Below, one piece after another: positions 1 through 7,845 of a stretch of 64,000 nucleotides of DNA. Origin of the DNA: Thomasclavelia ramosa DSM 1402 (GTDB taxonomy: Bacteria > Bacillota_I > Bacilli_A > Erysipelotrichales > Coprobacillaceae); contig NZ_CP036346.1 of the NCBI RefSeq assembly GCF_014131695.1, positions 1,054,001 through 1,118,000 of the forward strand, given 5' to 3'. The notes below the pieces were generated by a model. That model did not search any database and was not told the origin of the DNA. It saw only the letters and a list, made by a program, of their open reading frames with translations. Position 1 is the first letter of the stretch. Every line of letters starts with the position of its first letter. The position numbers were made by a program, and so were the translations under genes.

Positions 1-868
1 TGCGCTGAATTCGTGAGCGTGTATAACGTTTCGAAGTAAGGCTTGTTATTAATTCATCCATATGATTAGTGATAACTACTTTTTCTTTAAGTAAATTTTC
101 AATTCCTTCGTCGACTAAATGCAAATGTTTTAATGTTGGCGCATCAGTAGTTAAAATTTTATAACGAAGGAAGGGATAAAAGTCATCAAAAAAGTAAAAT
201 TCTTGATAGTCTTCATAGTTACAAAACTGATTTGATATATCAATTTTATTTTTTAAAGCATGACGGATAGCACTTGCTGAACTAATTGATTCGATGTCCA
301 AACTATGGAAATCATTTGTTCTTTTAATACAGTGTAATTCAATAGGATAATTATGATTAATTACTTCTTTAACATAGGCAAGCCCTAATAAGTCATTAGG
401 GGTAGTAACAGTTTTATTCATTAAAATAGATAGTGCCTGATTACAGGCATCTGGATAACGCAAACCCTGATTCATCTGTTTTTTTACTAAGTTATCATAA
501 TTCTTTTGATTATTTTTAATCGTGAAGGCAATATCTTTGAAAATATTGATATTTCCACATTCGCTTCCAAAAACAATATCAGTGACTTTTAGCTTTGCTA
601 ATAATTCAATTGCTCCTTGGGCAAAATAATCAGCACTTTGAACACTATAAACAAATGGCAGCTCAATTACTAAGTCAATGCCATTTTTAATTGCAACTCC
701 TGCTCTTGTCCACTTGTTACTAATTGCTGGCTCACCGCGTTGAACAAAATGTCCAGACATTATTACGATCGTAACATCTGGTTTAATTAGTTGTTTTGCT
801 TTATTGATATGATATAAATGTCCTTGATGAAAAGGATTGTATTCGACAATTAGACCTAGTACTTTCAT
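1..868 (-). CDS. tmcAL: tRNA(Met) cytidine acetate ligase, 3' end cut by window
   Basis: TmcAL (YlbM family) activates acetate with ATP and acetylates the wobble cytidine of elongator tRNA-Met in the cytoplasm. Reading from the ATG at 868, the protein begins MKVLGLIVEYNPFHQGH, the family's N-terminal nucleotide-binding signature, followed near residue 41 by GHFVQRGEP. A TSLTSKRYTRSRIQR stretch near the window edge matches the family's conserved C-terminal part. About 289 codons are visible against roughly 400 usual, so the remainder lies to the left of base 1. The start codon overlaps the TGA of the upstream exporter subunit (ATGA at 865-868), so the genes are translationally coupled. No internal stop is seen. 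Confidence 0.9.
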   Translation of the reverse strand, partial: MKVLGLIVEYNPFHQGHLYHINKAKQLIKPDVTIVIMSGHFVQRGEPAISNKWTRAGVAIKNGIDLVIELPFVYSVQSADYFAQGAIELLAKLKVTDIVFGSECGNINIFKDIAFTIKNNQKNYDNLVKKQMNQGLRYPDACNQALSILMNKTVTTPNDLLGLAYVKEVINHNYPIELHCIKRTNDFHSLDIESISSASAIRHALKNKIDISNQFCNYEDYQEFYFFDDFYPFLRYKILTTDAPTLKHLHLVDEGIENLLKEKVVITNHMDELITSLTSKRYTRSRIQR

Positions 869-1320
869 GAGTTCACCTTTATTTTACGACATGATAATTT
901 TTTGATTACTTTGAAAATAGTTGAAATAATCAAGATTGCTAAAGCAAGACTAGCAGAAATCGCTAGTGTATTTAAAAAGCTATCTAAAAATAATTCACTG
1001 TTACCTTGCGTACAGTATAGCATTGTTTGATAGATTCCACGTCCAGGAACCAGGGGGAAACAGCCGATAATTAAAAAAATTGTGGCAGGAGCTTTATAGA
1101 TTCGGGCGGATATCTCAGAAAATAAAGCAACAAATGCCATTGCTAAAAAATAACAGCTGATTTCACTTTTAAAATTTGAAGCAAGCAAATAGACTAACCA
1201 GCCTAATGCCCCGCCGATTGACCCGATTATAGCAAAGCGTGGATGCTGATGAATACGAAAAATAAAAGCAAACCCGAGACATGCAATGAAAGCACTAAAA
1301 CATTCAATTATACTTTGCAT
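865..1320 (-). CDS. Threonine/serine exporter, small subunit (YjjB / ThrE C-terminal type)
   Basis: A 151-residue very hydrophobic protein with about four to five predicted membrane segments. It corresponds to the C-terminal half of ThrE-type exporters (DUF3815/ThrE_2), and the PLVPGRGIYQTM segment near residues 90-100 is typical. It works with the neighbouring YjjP-like subunit, one base away at 1322, to move small amino acids or dicarboxylates such as succinate across the membrane; the substrate here is not determined. It overlaps tmcAL by four bases, so the three genes form an operon read to the left. Family assignment is secure, substrate is not. Confidence 0.85.
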   Translation of the reverse strand: MQSIIECFSAFIACLGFAFIFRIHQHPRFAIIGSIGGALGWLVYLLASNFKSEISCYFLAMAFVALFSEISARIYKAPATIFLIIGCFPLVPGRGIYQTMLYCTQGNSELFLDSFLNTLAISASLALAILIISTIFKVIKKLSCRKIKVNS

Positions 1321-1321
1321 A

Positions 1322-2071
1322 TTACCCTCCTAAGACCATCATCATTGTTCCAACCCCAATTGCAATAAAAGTGGCTGTTAATAAAGCCTCTAACATTCGT
1401 GCCATTCCTGAAATATGATCACTACCCATAATATCTCTTAAACTATTGGTAATAGCAACCCCAGGAGTTAAAATCATTAAACAGCCAATGATAGTAGACT
1501 GTAAATTGGTTATTAAACCTAATTTTAAAGAAATTATTGCTATGGCAGTTAAAACCATGCTTGATAACAATGTACTGACAAGATTATTTATTTCTAATAT
1601 TTCCATTAACCAAATAAAGAAATATAAGATAAATCCAATTCCTACAGCAATAATTGTTTCGTGGATTCCACCACCAAAAAAAGTTGTAAAAAACCCAGTT
1701 CCTAACCCATAACCTAGAAATACTAAGGGCATGTTGATTGGTGTGTTTTTTATTTTTTCAAGTTTACTTTTTAAATGAAAATAGTCGGGACATTCTTGAC
1801 AAGTATAGCGGACTAGATTATTTAATTCATAGACCATATCTAAATTAACACGATTTTGTTGAGTCCGTTTTGATAAAGTATATGTATGATTATCATGCAT
1901 TTCAATCGTTAGAGTAAAGTATGAAGGTAAAGCAAATACTTCAACATTTAAATAACCATAACTTTTACACATTCTCAATAATGATTCTTCAACCCGGTAA
2001 ATTTCAGCCCCATGTTTTAATAAAAGCCGCCCAATTTCACCGATTAAATTAATTAATTTTTGCTCGTTCAT
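1322..2071 (-). CDS. Threonine/serine exporter, large subunit (YjjP / ThrE N-terminal type, DUF1212)
   Basis: A 249-residue membrane protein. The soluble N-terminal part has the DUF1212 signature LLKHGAEIYRVEESL near residues 17-31, and the membrane part has PGVAITNSLRDIMGSDHISG near residues 204-223. It is the usual partner of the YjjB-like protein encoded immediately downstream; in ThrE of actinobacteria both parts are fused. It is the first gene of a leftward operon with tmcAL. A strong ribosome site (GAGGTGGG) precedes the ATG. The likely role is export of amino acids or C4 acids; direction and substrate are inferred from the family only. Confidence 0.87.
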   Translation of the reverse strand: MNEQKLINLIGEIGRLLLKHGAEIYRVEESLLRMCKSYGYLNVEVFALPSYFTLTIEMHDNHTYTLSKRTQQNRVNLDMVYELNNLVRYTCQECPDYFHLKSKLEKIKNTPINMPLVFLGYGLGTGFFTTFFGGGIHETIIAVGIGFILYFFIWLMEILEINNLVSTLLSSMVLTAIAIISLKLGLITNLQSTIIGCLMILTPGVAITNSLRDIMGSDHISGMARMLEALLTATFIAIGVGTMMMVLGG

Positions 2072-2181
2072 AACCCACCTCGATAATCAAAAGTATACCA
2101 TGAATAATTGTTTAATGATATATCATGATCGTTAATATTTGTAATAAATTATGATAAAATAGCTAAGAGGTAGGTGAGAAA

Positions 2182-2400
2182 GTGTTTAAAAAATATTATT
2201 ATAACAATTCAGCTTTGATCATTTATATTATTGAAGAAAAAGTAAAATTTTATGCAATTGTCATAAATGGTTTTTATAAATATTTTAAAGAAATGTTTCA
2301 ACGATTTGTAATTAAAGTTAAAAAGAAACAACAGAAAAATTTAGTTAAAAAAACAGCAAATAACCAAATAATAAGGCTGTTATTGATAAAGGGAGAATAA
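2182..2400 (+). CDS. Small Lys-rich protein upstream of DUF1848 gene (doubtful)
   Basis: A 72-codon frame starting with GTG after a purine-rich site (GGTGAGAA) and ending two bases before the DUF1848 start, so the spacing fits a small first cistron. The protein is rich in Lys, Tyr, Ile and Asn, with no family I recognise and no clear membrane helix. The composition is close to what random AT-rich DNA gives, so it may be a leader region instead. The ribosome site of the next gene (GGGAG) lies in its last codons. Confidence 0.3.
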   Translation: MFKKYYYNNSALIIYIIEEKVKFYAIVINGFYKYFKEMFQRFVIKVKKKQQKNLVKKTANNQIIRLLLIKGE

Positions 2401-2402
2401 TA

Positions 2403-3323
2403 ATGTTACTTCAAGTCTCTGGACGAACTGATATATGTGCACTTTATCCTAAATGGTTTGTTAATCGATTAAAAGCGGGATACATATTAGTTCGAAATCC
2501 TTATAATGAGCATCAGGTCTCACACGTAGATGTTACTCCAGAAGTTGTTGATTGCATCTGCTTTTGTACTAAAGATCCCAAAGCAATAGTCCCCTATTTG
2601 ACCCAAATAGACAGCATGGGATACAATTACTATTTTATGGTTACTATTACTGCCTATGATTTAGATATTGAACCGGGATTAAGACCAAAACTAGAAATAA
2701 TGAAGACGTTTATTGAATTAAGTAAGATGCTTGGAAAAAAGCGGGTGATCTGGCGCTATGATCCAGTTCTGTTAAATCAACGTTATACAAAAGTATTTCA
2801 TTATAAAATGTTTGAAAAAATGTGCCAATTGCTCTTTCCGTATACAGAAACCGTAATTATTAGTTTTCTTGATATTTACAAAAATATTATTGGTAAGTTT
2901 GATGAGTTAACTGATCATGATGTAATAGAATTGGCCCAGCGGTTTGGAAAAATTGCTCAAAAATATCAACTTCATATTCAAACTTGTAGTGAGAAATATC
3001 ATTTAGAGGAATATGGAATTGCTAAAGGTAGTTGTTTAGATCGAGGATATATTGAAACGTTGATAGGATATCCCTTGGATATCAAGACAAATACTAATCG
3101 TGCCAATTGTAGTTGTTTAGCGAGTATTGATATTGGTGCATATAGCTGTTGTAATCATGGATGTTCTTATTGTTATGCATGTAATCATAATTTAGTTGCA
3201 AAAAATATGGCAATTCATGATGATGAAAGTCCGATGTTGTTAGGAACTTTATCATATGATGATAAAGTTAATAAAAGAATTGTTGCTTCGAATAAAGTTC
3301 GCCAAATTAAATTAGATATATAA
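2403..3323 (+). CDS. DUF1848 protein with C-terminal cysteine cluster
   Basis: A 306-residue cytoplasmic protein of the DUF1848 family, function unknown. The N-terminus (QVSGRTDICALYPKWF) and the YNPY segment are family-typical. The C-terminus holds a dense Cys cluster (CSCLASIDIGAYSCCNHGCSYCYACNH split over residues ~238-265), including CxxxCxYCYAC, which resembles an Fe-S or radical-SAM-like metal site. The ATG follows a GGGAG ribosome site. It appears monocistronic apart from the small frame upstream. Downstream lies the arm of a terminator-like repeat later split by an IS element. Family call is firm; the metal-site idea is inference. Confidence 0.85.
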   Translation: MLLQVSGRTDICALYPKWFVNRLKAGYILVRNPYNEHQVSHVDVTPEVVDCICFCTKDPKAIVPYLTQIDSMGYNYYFMVTITAYDLDIEPGLRPKLEIMKTFIELSKMLGKKRVIWRYDPVLLNQRYTKVFHYKMFEKMCQLLFPYTETVIISFLDIYKNIIGKFDELTDHDVIELAQRFGKIAQKYQLHIQTCSEKYHLEEYGIAKGSCLDRGYIETLIGYPLDIKTNTNRANCSCLASIDIGAYSCCNHGCSYCYACNHNLVAKNMAIHDDESPMLLGTLSYDDKVNKRIVASNKVRQIKLDI

Positions 3324-3414
3324 CTAGTAAAATAAAGACTAATTTAATTAGATGATATGATAACCTCCCAGTAGACAGTGTAAATAATTAAACATTGATA
3401 CAGGAGGTTTTTAT

Positions 3415-4066
3415 ATTGGGAAGAAAAATAAATATTTAAAAGAACTAAAATTAAGTATTGTCAAAAGATATTTAGAGGGTGAAGGATCAACCATCTCCTT
3501 AGCCAAAGAAATAAATACATCAGGCAATATAGTGGGCAACTGGGTAAAAAATATAATGCATTTGGTGAAAGTGCATTTGATATTTCTAATACAAATGCAT
3601 CTTATACAAAGAATTTAAAAAAATAGGTCGTATTAGATTATCTCAACGGTGGGGGATCATATGATGATTTGGCAATAAAATATTGTATTCCGTCATCTAG
3701 TCCTATAAAAAATTGGGTAAAATTGTATAATAGTCATATAGAACTAAAAGATTATATTCCTGGAGGAGAAGATATCTATATGGTGAAAAGCAGAAAAGTC
3801 AATAAGGAAGAACGTATTGAAATTATAAAGTACTGTCTTGAACATGATATGGATTATAAGATAACAGCTAAGCTGTTTGAAACAACTTACGCTAATGTTT
3901 TTAACTGGGTTAAGAAGTATAAGGAAAAAGGAGAAGATGGTTTAGGTGATAAGCGTGGCTGTCGTAAGGATGATGAAAAAGTTGATGAAGTTACATTATT
4001 AAAACGTCAGCTCAAGCAGAAGGAATACGAACTTGAAATGGTACAACTGGAACTTAAGCTTTCTTG
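3415..4066 (+). pseudogene. Broken IS3-family orfA (HTH protein)
   Basis: A possible TTG start at 3415 after AGGAGG opens a frame reading GRKNKYLKELKLSIVKRY, a first helix-turn-helix. A frameshift near 3553 moves the reading to KYNAFGESAFDISN, then a TAG at about 3626 is followed by VVLDYLNGGGSYDDLA and a further two HTH units (KITAKLFETTYANVFNWVKK). It ends with the basic/coiled stretch LKRQLKQKEYELEM typical of IS150-type OrfA just before the orfB junction. At least one frameshift and one nonsense codon make it non-functional. The clean part is 3669-4067. Confidence 0.8.
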
Positions 4067-4566
4067 ATCTTTATGATAGAATAGTTGTCGGTTATGAAGT
4101 TGGTGATCACAATAATAACATACTTGTCTTTAACACATTTGATAAGGCGGTTAAAGATAATCCTAATGCACGTCCTTTATTCCACAGTGGTAGAGGTTTT
4201 TAATATACAAGTTCAGTGTTTATAAACATGCTTAAGGGACATGGTATGACACAAAGTATGTTAAGGGTTCACTGTTGCATAGATACTGGACCAACGGAAG
4301 GGTTTTGGGGAATCATGAAATGTGAGATGTATCATTACGGAAAATATTACAATACAAAAGATGAACTTGTCAAAGCTGTTGATGATTGGATTCATTATTA
4401 CATGTATGAAAGAAATTAGAGAAGATTTGGAGTTAAGACACCATATGAAGTTAGAAATGAGGCATTCTCTTTACAAACACCAAATCAATATCCAGTACCT
4501 GAAAATAAAAGAATAATAAAATATAAAATAGAACACTATACAAGCAGCACAATATTAGCTGCATAA
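4055..4566 (+). pseudogene. Broken IS3-family orfB (DDE integrase, C-terminal remnant)
   Basis: After a deletion junction near 4060 the frame reads LDLYDRIVVGYEV, then FNTFDKAV, then LFHSGRGF and a TAA; it continues as INMLKGHGMTQSMLRVH, CIDTGPTEGFWGIMK, a TAG, and finally RRFGVKTPYEVRNEAF. This is the C-terminal half of an rve integrase core. The catalytic Glu is retained in EGFW, but the second Asp of the usual HSDRG is replaced by Gly and the first Asp is deleted. Two nonsense codons confirm it is dead. Confidence 0.8.
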
Positions 4567-4575
4567 AGAAAAAAT

Positions 4576-4598
4576 GAAGTTGTCGATGAGACAACTTC
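4576..4598. terminator. Hairpin at right end of the IS remnant
   Basis: Perfect 9-bp inverted repeat GAAGTTGTC / GACAACTTC with a 5-base loop, just inside the right end of the IS. No long T run follows; it may have ended transposase transcription. Confidence 0.4.
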
Positions 4599-4666
4599 AA
4601 TAATAATTTTAATTATTTCATCTGTCTACTTGACAGGGGCGGTTCAAGAGAATTAGTCCTTATTAT

Positions 4667-5638
4667 TTAATCATTATATTTAACGACTTTACGATAACCA
4701 GTATTAAAGTCAACCTCGTTTTCTAAAGGTTCATTTTTGATTAGATGATTAATATTTCTAATTGTCAATTCGGTGAAATATTCTCGGACACTATCCCACT
4801 CAAATCCTCCAGAAACATGCGGTGTAATTAAAACATTATCAAAATCCCAAAGATCATCGTCTGTCTTAAAAGGCTCAGGATCAATTACGTCAAGCGCTGC
4901 ACCATACAAATGACCAGCTTTAAGAACCTCTTTTAAATCCTGAGTATTTACAGCACTACCACGACCAACGTTAACAAACAATGCATCAGATTTCATCATT
5001 AATAGGCGTTTTTTGTTAAAAAGATTAATGGTTTCTGTAGATTGAGGTAAACATGAAATGATAAAGTCACCATGGGGTAAGATTTCTTCAAGTTTATCAA
5101 TCGTATATAATTCATCAATATCCCTAGGTATTGGAGAAACATTCCTTTTTATACCGATCGTTTTGCACTCAAAAGCTTTTAAACGTTTAGCAAGTTCATA
5201 ACCTAGATCTCCTAGTCCAACAATGATTACGGTACTATGATAAATTTCCTTTCCGCCACGGTAGCTTTTCCACGAATGTTCATGCATATTATTAATATAG
5301 TTTTTAAAATTTTTATTTAATGCTAGCATCATTCCGATAGTATGTTCAGCGATTGCTTTACCATAACTGCCGCTAGCATTGGCAAGACGTGTTGCCGCAT
5401 GTAGAACACCTTCTTGAATATAATAGTCACTGCCAGCACTATTCAGTAGTATTGCTTTAAGATTGGGACGATTAAGTTCCACATGCTTCCCTGGATTACC
5501 GACTAAAATATCACAATTGTCAATCATTGTTTGGGTCACTTCTTTTTCCTTACTGTATGTAAATGAAAAATCCGGAAAACTTTTTTCTAGTTTGTTTATT
5601 TCATCTGTTTTTAATCTTGATAATACTAATATGTTCAT
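4667..5638 (-). CDS. D-isomer-specific 2-hydroxyacid dehydrogenase family
   Basis: A 323-residue cytoplasmic NAD(P)-dependent oxidoreductase of the D-lactate / phosphoglycerate dehydrogenase superfamily. The Rossmann motif GLGDLG is at residues 141-146. The catalytic Arg is R226 in NVGRG, Glu is E255 in DPEPF, and the general-acid His is H274 in ITPHVSGG. The substrate cannot be told from sequence; the short N-terminal domain and lack of an ACT domain argue against SerA. It is a single gene with AGGAGG before the ATG. It faces the DUF1848 gene across the IS remnant. Confidence 0.88.
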   Translation of the reverse strand: MNILVLSRLKTDEINKLEKSFPDFSFTYSKEKEVTQTMIDNCDILVGNPGKHVELNRPNLKAILLNSAGSDYYIQEGVLHAATRLANASGSYGKAIAEHTIGMMLALNKNFKNYINNMHEHSWKSYRGGKEIYHSTVIIVGLGDLGYELAKRLKAFECKTIGIKRNVSPIPRDIDELYTIDKLEEILPHGDFIISCLPQSTETINLFNKKRLLMMKSDALFVNVGRGSAVNTQDLKEVLKAGHLYGAALDVIDPEPFKTDDDLWDFDNVLITPHVSGGFEWDSVREYFTELTIRNINHLIKNEPLENEVDFNTGYRKVVKYND

Positions 5639-5772
5639 CTAAATATCCTCCTATATAAATCTTATTATAGCACACTATCACATAAGACGTATGATGTATT
5701 TGCGAATTGTTTATTGAATGCTGATATAATTATTAAATTATAAACAATGCTGTTTAGTTATCAAAATTATGC

Positions 5773-5793
5773 TAAAATATTATCTAGATAATA
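5773..5793 (+). promoter_or_regulatory. Extended -10 and 16-bp palindrome upstream of the PBP gene
   Basis: TGC followed by TAAAAT (5773-5778) looks like an extended -10 box. The perfect palindrome TATTATCTAGATAATA (5778-5793) begins on its last base and covers the likely transcription start, about 28 bases before the ATG. The position suits a repressor operator; the regulator is unknown. Confidence 0.4.
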
Positions 5794-5820
5794 CTAATTA
5801 GCTAGGAAAGAGGGAAATGT

Positions 5821-7818
5821 ATGTTATTGAAAGATCGGAGAAAATTAATCATTATTGGTGTTGTGGCAGTTGCATTAATTATAGGTGCAGTTTTTTTTAT
5901 TTTTTCACGGGGTAAAAGTGCTGATGATTATGTAAAAGAATATTATGGTTATTTAGAAAATAAAGAATATGGAAAAATGTATAATATGTTAACAAAGGGC
6001 TCACTTGCTAAAACGAGTCAAAAAGTATTTGAGGCTAGATATAAAAATATTTATGAGGGGATTGAAGCTAAAAATATTGAAATTAAAATTGGCGAGGTTG
6101 AAGATGGGATTGTTAATTATACTTTAACGATGGATACTTTGGCAGGAAAAATAAGTTCTGAAAATAAAGTTGAAGTAAAAGATGGGGAGCTTGTTTATAA
6201 TGAAGCGATGATCTTGGAAGGATTAAAAGAAGATTATAAGATAAAAATTAATACTGATAGTGCTAGTCGGGGAAAAATTTTGGATCGAAATGGTAAAGAA
6301 CTTGCAACTAAAGGGGAGGCTTATTCTGTTGGTTTAGTCCAAGGCAAACTAAATGGAGAAGCTGATTATGAAGCAATTGGCAAAATAATTGGAATGAGTC
6401 GTGATGAAATAAAAAAAGTAATGAGTGCTTCATGGATCAAAGATGATTCGTTCGTACCGTTAAAAGAGATGGCAAAAGATGAAGAAGGAAAAGCTAAAGC
6501 TCAACAACTATTAACAATCAAAGGAGTTAAGCTAAATACTGTAAGTGTTCGTTATTATCCTTATGGAGAAGCTGCTTCACATGTTACAGGATATTTGCAG
6601 CAAGTAAATGCTGAGGATTTGAAGAAACATAAAAATGAAGGCTATAGTGAAACTTCTTTAATTGGACGAAGTGGAATTGAGGCTGCTTATGAAGCAGATT
6701 TAAAAGGAACTGATGGTAAAGAAATTATAATTATTGATAAAAATAATAAATTAGTAGAAACATTAGCTACTAAAAAAGTTGAAAATGGTAAAGATATAAA
6801 ATTAACGATTGATGCTGATTTGCAACAATCTTTGTATAAAGAATATCAAAATGATAAGAGTGCTTCGGTAGCTATGAATCCAAAGACAGGTGAGATTTTA
6901 GCCTTAGTATCAACACCGTCGTTTTCAAGTAATGATTTTATTTTTGGTTTTAGTAGTGCTGAATGGCAAGCATTAAATGATGATGCTAATAAACCTTTAA
7001 CAAATCGTTTTAGAGGGACATATATTCCTGGCTCTAGTATGAAGCCAATTACTGCAGCAATTGGTTTAGAAAGTAATAAGATAGATCCAGATGAAGATTT
7101 TGGAGCTAAGGATAAGTGGCAGAAAGATTCTAGTTGGGGTAATTATTATGTAACAACACTTCATGCTCCAAAGCCTAATAATTTGAATAATGCAATTATC
7201 TATTCTGATAATGTTTATTTTGCTCGAGCTGCTAGTGAAATAGGAAAGGAAAAGTTGATTGAGGGATATGAGAAATTAAAGATTGGATCAAAAATACCTT
7301 TTGAATTATCTTTAAATGCTTCTCAATATCAAAATAAAGATAGTAAATTTGATGATCAACAATTAGCTGACAGTGGCTACGGGCAAGGTCAATTATTATT
7401 AAACCCTGTACAGTTAGCATCAATATATGGAGCGTTTGTTAATGAGGGGACGATTGCTCAGCCTTATTTAGTTATTGATGAAAAACCTAATGATGCATGG
7501 ATCAAAGATGTTTTTAGCAAAGATACAGTTAAGAGAATCAAAGAGGCTTTAGTAGGAGTGATCAGTGATAGTAATGGAACTGGGCATTCGATTTATCATC
7601 AAGATATCGAATTAGCCGGTAAGACTGGGACAGCAGAATTAAAATCTTCACAAAATGATACAAGTGGTAGTGAGATTGGCTGGTTTACAGTAATGACAAC
7701 AAATAGTGATAATCCGGTTTTAATCACAACGATGGTTGAAGATGTAAAAAATCGTGGAGGAAGCGGTTATGTAGTAGACCATATGAAAGCACCGTTAGGT
7801 AGTTATTTATATCGTTAA
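5821..7818 (+). CDS. Class B penicillin-binding protein, MecA/PBP3-like transpeptidase
   Basis: A 665-residue membrane-anchored D,D-transpeptidase that cross-links peptidoglycan outside the cell. In order: a signal anchor (residues ~9-28), an NTF2-like MecA_N domain (~30-140), a dimerisation domain with SRGKILDRNG (~150-320) and the transpeptidase domain. The active-site motifs are SSMK (S405-K408), SDN (462-464) and KTG (601-603). The architecture is that of B. subtilis PbpC and staphylococcal MecA, whose active sites can be closed to beta-lactams; resistance cannot be deduced here. It stands alone, with a palindrome over its promoter and a strong terminator after the stop. Confidence 0.88.
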   Translation: MLLKDRRKLIIIGVVAVALIIGAVFFIFSRGKSADDYVKEYYGYLENKEYGKMYNMLTKGSLAKTSQKVFEARYKNIYEGIEAKNIEIKIGEVEDGIVNYTLTMDTLAGKISSENKVEVKDGELVYNEAMILEGLKEDYKIKINTDSASRGKILDRNGKELATKGEAYSVGLVQGKLNGEADYEAIGKIIGMSRDEIKKVMSASWIKDDSFVPLKEMAKDEEGKAKAQQLLTIKGVKLNTVSVRYYPYGEAASHVTGYLQQVNAEDLKKHKNEGYSETSLIGRSGIEAAYEADLKGTDGKEIIIIDKNNKLVETLATKKVENGKDIKLTIDADLQQSLYKEYQNDKSASVAMNPKTGEILALVSTPSFSSNDFIFGFSSAEWQALNDDANKPLTNRFRGTYIPGSSMKPITAAIGLESNKIDPDEDFGAKDKWQKDSSWGNYYVTTLHAPKPNNLNNAIIYSDNVYFARAASEIGKEKLIEGYEKLKIGSKIPFELSLNASQYQNKDSKFDDQQLADSGYGQGQLLLNPVQLASIYGAFVNEGTIAQPYLVIDEKPNDAWIKDVFSKDTVKRIKEALVGVISDSNGTGHSIYHQDIELAGKTGTAELKSSQNDTSGSEIGWFTVMTTNSDNPVLITTMVEDVKNRGGSGYVVDHMKAPLGSYLYR

Positions 7819-7845
7819 AAAAAGTAAGCGTAAGCTTACTTTTTT
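7817..7845. terminator. Bidirectional terminator between PBP and AhpF-type genes
   Basis: GTAAGC, a GTAA tetraloop and GCTTAC (7824-7839) are flanked by seven A on the left and six T on the right, so the stem works on both strands. It overlaps the stop of the convergent reductase gene. Confidence 0.85.

Larger units (their letters stand above)
3361..4645 (+). mobile_element. Degenerate IS3-family (IS150-like) insertion sequence
   Basis: The segment is bounded by imperfect inverted repeats: AACC-tCCC then AGTAGACAG on the left (3362-3378), with their complements CTGTCTACT and GGGcGGTT on the right (4622-4644). Between them lie fragments of orfA (multiple helix-turn-helix domain) and of the orfB integrase C-terminus. 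An internal deletion near 4060 removes the middle of the transposase, and frameshifts and stops break the rest. It is therefore immobile. Right-hand non-coding DNA includes a perfect 9-bp hairpin (4576-4598). No clear direct target repeat was found. Confidence 0.85.

Noticed and set aside
1446-1712. 88-codon plus-strand frame inside the exporter gene
   Set aside because: Antisense shadow of a clearly recognised YjjP-like protein, with no ribosome site.
3361-4645. Active insertion sequence
   Set aside because: Internal deletion of the integrase core, nonsense codons, a frameshift and loss of catalytic Asp residues show it cannot transpose on its own.
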